From contig WNNJ02003295.1 in NCBI GenBank assembly GCA_012934845.2, forward strand, positions 124,001-188,000: a stretch of 64,000 nucleotides of DNA, in the 5' to 3' direction. A model generated the notes under the pieces. The model was given only the letters and a program-made list of their open reading frames with translations. It searched no databases and had not been told where the DNA came from. Positions 57,361 to 64,000 of the stretch are shown piece by piece. This DNA is from Pomphorhynchus laevis. Lineage: Eukaryota; Acanthocephala; Palaeacanthocephala; Echinorhynchida; Pomphorhynchidae. A program made the position numbers and the translations under genes. Numbering within the stretch: position 1 is the stretch's first letter; each line of letters opens with the position of its first letter.

Positions 57361-57870
57361 ACTTCGTAACAAGCCAGTCGTAAAACAAAACCGTCGCATC
57401 AACAGTACGAAATGGTGTCTATGAATTTAGCGAATAGGCGACTACGATGATACGGCCGCGTTCTTCGCGCGAACGAACGTCAACCATAAATAAGGCCCAT
57501 CGTCATGCTTCAAATTTGGAATTTTAGAGCAAGATCAATAAATACTAATTTCTTTCTGTTTCGTTAACTGCTCCTAGCATTATCAGAAAAACAAAAAGTA
57601 TAATTTGTTCAAGAACAAATTGTATGTTATTAATAATCAGCATTAGCTGTCATATTTTAAAGATGGTTAGCTTTCTATTAGCGACCATGAAGATCAGCGT
57701 ATTGCTTACATAATCCATAATATTTGCATTTGAGTCGGTAACATATTCGACTCGGTAACATATCGTATACTATTAATATAACGTATACTATTCATACCGT
57801 ATACTATTAATATTACAGATTAATAGTTAATATTATAAATGAAAAAAAATCAAATACAAAAACTACTGAA
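57361..57870. other. Downstream region of the LIM gene
   Basis: Presumably contains the 3' UTR of the minus-strand LIM gene near 57.8 kb. ACATATCGTATACTATTAAT-type repeats occur at 57740-57810. Nothing else recognised. Confidence 0.4.
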
Positions 57871-58137
57871 TTACAGCTGCTTGCTGGCCTTCATTTCCTC
57901 CTCGGCCTGTTTGCGGTTTCTGTCGTGTGGAAGAAGTTTATCGGCGAAGCAACCTTTGCAGTATATTTCTCCATCCTGATCTTTATATGTACCCAAAGTC
58001 AACGTTGTATTGCAAGTTTTACATCTAAAGCACTTTTCGTGCCATTGCGAACTGCACGCACCAATTCTTTCCGCAGCATACACTGTGGTTCCACATCGTG
58101 AGCACTTTTCAATTGCTCCACCAAATTTCGGTCCCAT
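57871..58137 (-). CDS. Small single-LIM-domain protein (CRP/MLP/CRIP type)
   Basis: An 88-residue protein on one exon, ATG at 58137 and TAA at 57871. It has a single LIM domain at about residues 12-63: CSRC, then a WHEKC (H..C) block, CKTC and a closing CKGC, giving the eight zinc ligands of two tandem fingers. The N terminus MGPKFGGAIEKC and the glycine-poor, charged C-terminal tail (RNRKQAEEEMKASK) resemble cysteine-rich and muscle LIM proteins, which bind partners on actin structures or in the nucleus. CRP/MLP proteins often have a second LIM domain or a longer Gly-rich tail, so this is a short form. Zinc ligands all look intact. Confidence 0.88.
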   Translation of the reverse strand: MGPKFGGAIEKCSRCGTTVYAAERIGACSSQWHEKCFRCKTCNTTLTLGTYKDQDGEIYCKGCFADKLLPHDRNRKQAEEEMKASKQL

Positions 58138-58699
58138 TGTTTCTCGTTCATGCTCAGGAAAATACTCAGCAATATTATATTATATTGTATATTATATATT
58201 ATAATATAATATATATTATATATTATATCATATCACAGCGGACCCCGTCCCTACACGGGAAAGACGCTAAAGAAAAAGATATATTATATCATATTAAATA
58301 TTACATTGCATATTAATCACTTTTTCTTTTATTTTATCACTTTCAGTTTTATTTTTCGACAAATTTTGAATTTAGTAATTATCCAAGAATTAAAAATAAA
58401 TACTCTCGTTATAAAAAGTCAATTGAATAATTGACAATTCACAAATATTATTTACTATTTAAACCGATTCATTACTAGAAATAGTCCAAATAAGAATAGA
58501 TTTAAATTTCTAGATTAGATAAAAATTATCTAATCTTGATAATCTATCTTATACAAATTATCTATTTCATACGTCGCTGGCTGATCATTAGAAACGGAAA
58601 TTAATATATTGTTAGTTTTAACAAATTGTACATTATGAAAAGTTTATAACTCTCATTTTTTAGCAAAATATATGACATCAGAAATGGTGAGCTGAAAGA
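58138..58699. other. Upstream region of the LIM gene
   Basis: Contains an AT microsatellite (TATTATATATTATAATATAA) at 58175-58235 and a GC-rich piece (GCGGACCCCGTCCCTACACG) at about 58239-58258 that looks like a repeat tail. No core promoter can be picked with confidence. Confidence 0.4.
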
Positions 58700-58870
58700 A
58701 CACATAAAACTAACTTCAAAGTAGACTTCGTCATTCATTTGCGTATCACACTGATGAGTTATTGTTAGTTTAGGCAGCCGCCTACCAGTCCTATATGCAA
58801 CCAGCAGTGCAGGTATCCGGTACTGATGAGTCTGAACAATGACGAAACGGCACAACATTAGGCTGTGTTT
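58700..58870 (+). repeat. Relic of the 311-bp hammerhead family
   Basis: The plus strand has CGTCATTCATTTGCGT then CACACTGATGAG, and a second, better core at 58760-58850: GCAGCCGCC, UACC...GGUA (stem I), CUGAUGA, GUC...GAC, GAAACGGC. Order is type III as in the 5-7 kb array. The cleavage triplet reads GCC in place of GUC, so it is probably inactive. Confidence 0.65.
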
Positions 58871-59226
58871 GTTTTCTGTTTTATTTCAGCTCACCATCCT
58901 TGACGTTATGAAAAGTTGTACGTTTTGTTTCTGATGATGCTACTAGCAGCAGCTAGCGAGGTAGAAATATATATATTAGTGTTTATTGATGCTGCTCAAA
59001 AATTCCAAATAAATATGGATCAACATCAATTAAAAAATATTAAAATTTTAATAAAATTCCATCTTTGATAGGGTTGGAATTCATATCTTAAGCATGTTTT
59101 TCTAAACCAAAATAATGTTTTTTAACACAAATCTTACTTTGCTATCAGTAATTATAAACTCCTAGACAATAAATCCTTATTGCTCATTATTGCTCATAAT
59201 TACTAGACGGAAGCAATTTTATAATA
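58871..59226. other. Intergenic stretch, nothing recognised
   Basis: A/T-rich DNA. No gene or repeat recognised. Confidence 0.4.
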
Positions 59227-60071
59227 TTGAATTGTATAATTTTATAATTTAATTTTTGCAAATTAAATTTAATGTTTTATTAATCCGGTAAATATATATA
59301 ATTAGTTTTATAATATTCGTTTTATAATAATAATAATAATAATACAAATTTATTTAATGTGGCAAATGCGTACAAGCTGTACGCTTACAAGTCCACAAAC
59401 AAAAATGAGAAAGTCAAGCAGTTAAATTGTTCAGATGGGATCGGATTTGTCGTTTGAAGCACTGCAGGGAAGTTGATTGGCGTATATGAATGGGCAGATG
59501 ATTCCACGATAGAGGAGCAGCCACCAGGAAGGAGCGGAGTCCAAAGGAGGTAGAGTAGTTTGGGACATGTAAAAGAAGGGAATTACAGGAACGCAAGGAA
59601 CAGTAAACAGGACGAGAATTATCAAGAAAAGGAAGGTTGAGAAATGAAGGGGTATGAAAAGTTACAAGGCGGAAAGCAACGATAAGAAGACGAATTTGAA
59701 CACGACAATAAATTGTAGGCAAATCGAGAGAAGCAAGATGGTAGGATGTGTGATCAAAACGACGAAGACGGAGGAGAATTCGGACAGCTGCGTTGACGAT
59801 GCGTTGTAGGGGAAGAAGAGTGGATTTAGGTGAGTTGGAAAATAGACTAAGACAATAATCGAGTCTAGAAAAAAGAATGATATGAGAGTCATACAAGAAG
59901 GGAAATCGATCAATCTACGAACTTGACGGAGGTTGCGGAGTATCAAGGTAGATGAGCGTACTTTATCTCTAACGAAAGGTTTAAGTGAATTTTTTTGAAT
60001 TGTATAATTTTATAATTTAATTTTTGCAAATTAAATTTAATGTTTTATTAATCCGGTAAATATATATAATT
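59227..60071 (-). mobile_element. 5'-truncated L2/CR1-like LINE with a 77-bp target duplication
   Basis: The body at 59304-59994 encodes the ORF2 C terminus on the minus strand (SRLDYCLSLFSN, RIVNAAVRILLRLRRFDH, ASLDLPTIYCRVQIRLL; frame 59414-59896 is intact). It ends with the GCGTACA/TGTACGC hairpin, GTGGCAAATGC and a (ATT)n tail at 59325-59345. Bases 59227-59303 and 59995-60071 are an identical 77-bp direct repeat flanking it. The identity suggests a recent insertion. Confidence 0.85.
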
Positions 60072-60316
60072 CGTTTAACAAAAGTACAAAAAGAACAAAC
60101 GTTTAAAATATTTGATTAATACTTTAAATCAATTGTATTAGAGATTATATTTGATAAAAATGAGGCACGAGAAATATTGAACAAAATATTTGATTAATAC
60201 ATTAAATAACTAAATAACGCCACAATTTTACAAACAAGATATCTAATTAAAAACGATGAATCAGTTATGATGTATTTCTCAAAGCAACGAGCCTATTTGT
60301 ATATTTCACTTGAATC
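60072..60316. other. Short intergenic or 3' UTR stretch
   Basis: A/T-rich DNA directly downstream of the transporter stop codon; probably its 3' UTR. Confidence 0.45.
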
Positions 60317-63300
60317 TTAGTTGTCCGTTAACAGAGACTCGGTTATAAGTCCCTTTAATGCTGCAAAAACTCCGGCCGACAATATAGTCAACATAATGTG
60401 GAACATATTACCAAGAGCGGACATCAAAAGCGGGAACACAAGCAACATGAACAGTGCAATCAGATGAAAAATGGCAACGCAGAAACTTAATACTGCCAAA
60501 TTGTAACGACATGAAATAACTTCCAGTAGATAAACGTACACAATCGGTCCCAGGCCTAATCCATAGAAAAGTACATTGATGGACATGACTAGCATTCCTA
60601 GCTGAGCCAAGGCAATAGAATTGAGCTCATTTTGCATCTGCATTACTATGCTAAATATCATAAGACAACCTAATTGTGTAAGCGCTCCACATCGAATAAT
60701 AGATTTACGATTTACACTTCGAATTATAAAAATACAAGATATTGTACCAACGATTTGTATGAATGTAAATATCATTGCTGCATCACGTATCCTAGAGCTG
60801 TTCAATCCAGCAAGGCTCAAAAGACGATTTGTAAAAGAAAGAAACATATAATATCCACATAGAATACTTAAGCTAAATAGCAAAACACAAGCGCGTAACG
60901 ACGCATCCCCTCCTAAATGTCGCAACATCTTTGGTATACTTGAATCTTCCTCGACTATAACGTCAATTTGACAGTCTGCGTCGATTTTATCCAGCTCCTT
61001 TTGAACGTTTATACACTTACGAAGCTTCTGTAAATTAGCACAAGCCCTTTCTTGTTTGTTTCGTTTGACAAGGCAAATCGGACTTTCCGGCAACCAGGGC
61101 AGCAACAAAGTTCCCACAAGAATTGGAAATGCGTAGTTCCACGGACCAAACAACCAGAAGCGCATTCGACGATTACTGAATTGTCCAAATAAAATCCCTA
61201 TGCATATAAAGAAATAGTGTAATACTATAGCCTGACTGTGAATAATGACTGGTGATATTTCGTGCAGGTATCTAGGCGCGAGCACTAATCCAAAACCAGC
61301 TGATAAGCCATGAAAGAATCTTGATGTCATTACTAGCCTGTGATTGATACGCTTGTCGTTAGGTAATAAGAAAATTGAACTAAACAATGCCAATCCGTGA
61401 CAAATATGAAGTGCATTTTTGCTAGTAAGGCTATAAAATCCTTTGTAAACATAGATGCACGATATCGAACCAATGATAACCCCAATTAAATATAGTATCA
61501 TATGTAGATCTTGAACCACCATTCTACATCGAATAGACTTAAAACTTAAATCAAATGCGTAATCCGGATGTGGATCTTCCGGTCGTGATTTGTTTACTAT
61601 TGTTGTTTGATTAATACTAATTAAGGGTAAGCAGGTATTTTTTGACGGGTTTAACTTTAAATTTGGCAAATTAAACGACTTTTGCAGTTCATTGTATACT
61701 TTTAAACAGCTTGTACATGAAAACTGGAGGAAGTATTTTATAAATTCCTTTCCGGTAATATTAAATATTATTTCCTTATCGCCATCATTATTTCTTTTCG
61801 AGGTATCGTTAATTTCCAAAGGATTAACTTTTAATGTCGAATTGTTTAGATTGATGGATTCTGTATCGTTCGGATTCGAAACAGAGCTGTAGGAATTAAT
61901 CGCGATTATGTATTGATCACTGGCATTTTTGATAAGTTTTAGTATTTTTATTACTTCAACTAAACGACAAAAATATTGCTTTATTTAAAATATAAAACTT
62001 ATTTTAACCTTATAATTTATTATAAAACTTTACGGTAATATTTTTCTATAGTCCAGATTAGTGATCAAAATCACGTAGATATTTTTACTAGATTTATTCT
62101 ATTTACTATAAACAGATAATATTTGATTATATATATTTAGATTTATAATATTAATTGCTATTCATATTAATTAATTATAAATTAATTGTTTTGATTAAAA
62201 TTTAATTCATAGTAAAAAAAATTATATTTTACAATTTGTATAATTCATTGAAGTGCGAACTTCAAAACGCAGGTTGATTTATCCCACTAGAAATTTTAAC
62301 CAACTGGAGAATAATGCATATAATTTCAAATTTATAATCTAAATATAAAAAACTGGTTATGAAAAACATTCCAATTGACGAAACATTCCATGTTAAAATT
62401 GTCTTGGTTTTAAATACTTACAAAATTCGTCGAGCTGCAAAATCGAACAAACCAGCGAACAACAACCGAGACGAATCGAAAACAAAACAGTTATTAGATG
62501 AGGAACATAATTCCATATTTATAAACTAAATATTTGCTCATTTGTTGTATCTTGTGACATTTATTCAATGAATGAATACTTACTCGTTTCTAGACGGTTT
62601 ATTAGTCGATTCATATGAATTAAAATGCATTTGATGCTTTAAATTTGTTTATCGTACTTTTAGAAATCATACAGTGGTTGCATGTAGTAAAATATTGTAT
62701 GTCTTATGCATATTCAAGATCTATAAAATATATAACTCCGCCAAGGCCGGTCCCAACCCCGGCTGAAAAAGGAGGAGGGTTGCTGTCAGGACAGGTATCT
62801 GACTGTAAAAATATCGCTCCAAAGCATTTACACGATGAGTCAAAACCAAAAAGCTAACTCAGTCAAGGCGTTCCCTCGATGCGACGCGAAGAGATCCCGC
62901 TTGGTCCCTGTAAAGAAGTCAAACATCGAGCGAGTTTTGAGACAGTAACGAATCGAGTGAAGAATATCTATAAAATATATATTAAATCTTATAAATAATA
63001 AATTATATAATAAGCTGAAATTTAGAAGGACTTATTACCTTTTGATGTAGTTTTAGATATTGAGATTTGATTTGAAGCAACAGTGTTTTCCTTCTTAAAA
63101 TCTTTCAAGTCAATCTTATCAATCGTTTTATTTTGAGGGAGTTCGAATAAAGCATTATCATTCTTAATTACTGTTTGTTGATTGCTGATTTTCATACATT
63201 CGTTTAGTTCTTCATGTTGGACTCTTCTTTCCATACAAAATCCAAGTCCAAATCCGTAAATCAATGAACAGCTTATACATACGGATATACATGCTGCAAA

Positions 63301-63357
63301 TAATGGTCCAGTCCATCCTGTATTTCGAGATAGAACATTGTATGATTTGAAGCGCAT
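60317..63357 (-). CDS. Major-facilitator transporter, divergent sugar-porter (SLC2-like), two exons
   Basis: Exon 1 is 63357-63039 (ATG at 63357) and exon 2 is 61959-60317. The GT-AG intron joins in phase, giving 653 residues. TM1 lies at about residues 17-41 (GPLFAACISVCISCSLIYGF). A roughly 210-residue loop follows with seven or more N-X-S/T sites, then about eleven more hydrophobic segments from residue 253. Sugar-porter landmarks include MTSRFFHGLSAGFGLVLAPRYLHEISP, PWLPESPICLV at the central loop and GLGPIVYVYLLEV near TM10. The GRR-type loops and the TM7 QQ-SG-N motif are not kept (LCGYYMFLSFTNRLLS), so the substrate may not be glucose. Known GLUT first loops are a few tens of residues. 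SLC22-type carriers also have large first loops and are the main alternative. The 1.08-kb intron carries a dispersed motif at 62741. Confidence 0.75.
61960..63038 (-). other. Transporter intron
   Basis: GT-AG intron of 1079 bp. Mostly A/T-rich, with the repeat motif at 62732-62790 as the only recognised feature. Confidence 0.75.
62732..62790 (+). repeat. Short dispersed motif that can form a pseudoknot (copy 2)
   Basis: GCCGG pairs with CCGGC as a hairpin, while CAACCC in its loop pairs with GGGUUG downstream, an H-type pseudoknot. Copy 1 at 57304 keeps most of the second pairing. It is probably a repeat terminus. Confidence 0.5.
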
Positions 63358-64000
63358 TTTTTTTAATTTTAGCTGCAACTAGAGTTCAAAATAGCTAGTT
63401 GTGTTTATTTAAAGTAAGCGCTATTTAGAAGTCCTAGAATTAAGTGAATCGCACGTGATATGTTATATTGTTTGGATAATTTAATCTTTTTAAACGTGTT
63501 GTTAGCATGCAATTTATGTTATTTTTTAAAACAAAACTTTGATGAGAACACAAGGCACTAGTGTTCTCTTATCAGGTAATATTGGCTAATGTTCACTGAT
63601 AAGAATTTACGACTAAACAAAGTATTTCAAATAATTTCAAAATCGTGTAATTAAAAAAAACTAAAATTAGTTTTACTACTTTGCGAACATTAGTTTTTTA
63701 AACTACTAAGCAAAAATATTATCGCGTCTCTATCACATACTATAAAATAATAACGACTAAATTTTAAATTTTAATTTTTAGTAAACGGTGATTATACCGA
63801 CTGCCATATTATATGCTATACTGACTAACAAACAACATGACTTGGAAAGGCTAATCATAAATCTGTAATCGCAATTTGAAATTGACTGTCATTTTAAATG
63901 TCAATTCTAATATACTCAAAATATCTAAATAAGAATTACATACGCAAGGATAATATAACGATGATCTATTGTAGGTAATACCGCACACATCTGTATCGTT
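63358..64000. other. Upstream region of the transporter gene
   Basis: Contains the 5' UTR and promoter of the minus-strand transporter by position, but no specific element can be supported. GAACACAAGGCACTAGTGTTCTC near 63545-63567 is an inverted repeat. Confidence 0.4.

Overview
The window is metazoan nuclear DNA. It is AT-rich, has spliced genes (introns from 50 bp to several kb), a eukaryotic tRNA-Val, and a dense load of LINEs, Penelope-like elements, hAT relics, fold-back elements and tandem arrays. I cannot name the species; the diverged but recognisable host proteins suggest a fast-evolving invertebrate.

Host genes. (1) On the plus strand, 3351-13326 holds the C-terminal six exons of the long-chain-base subunit of serine palmitoyltransferase (SPTLC2/3 type); all six splice joints agree in phase and the stop is at 13326. 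(2) On the minus strand, 40632 down to 18506 holds eleven exons of APC/C subunit 6 (CDC16), a TPR protein, spread over 22 kb of introns filled with mobile DNA. (3) Minus tRNA-Val(UAC) lies at 52486-52557. (4) A small one-LIM-domain protein is on the minus strand at 57871-58137. (5) A two-exon major-facilitator transporter of sugar-porter type, with a very large first extracellular loop, is on the minus strand from 63357 to 60317.

Repeats. L2/CR1-like LINE pieces lie at about 38.7-40.0, 42.2-45.3, 48.5-49.5, 51.6, 52.9-55.9 and 59.3-60.0 kb. RTE-like LINEs are at 28.8-31.7, 36.0-36.4 and 55.9-57.2 kb. A LINE with a restriction-like endonuclease is at 24.9-26.7 kb. Penelope-like pieces are at 1.9-2.8, 5.1-7.9, 36.5-37.3 and 52.0-52.2 kb.

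The standout content is at least seven unrelated repeat families carrying hammerhead self-cleaving ribozyme cores (CUGAUGA, stem II, GAAA, UH). A 311-bp array at 5.16-7.38 kb has a type III hammerhead in each unit and sits inside a Penelope-like element between 13-bp target duplications. An inverted array of about 480-bp units at 49.45-51.57 kb has type I hammerheads with a palindromic minimal stem III. A fold-back at 12.4 kb, two fold-backs at 19.9 and 33.0 kb and three dispersed copies at 34-35 kb carry weaker cores. Most unusual, a 364-bp array at 45.26-46.89 kb (with a solo copy at 18.1 kb), a 221-bp unit at 28.2-28.5 kb and a fragment at 17.7 kb contain all or part of the hammerhead strands in the reversed cyclic order. 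Stem pairing covaries between these families. The layout looks like metazoan retrozymes: small non-coding retroelements presumably mobilised by Penelope-like or LINE enzymes. The reversed strand order fits none of the three known hammerhead topologies.
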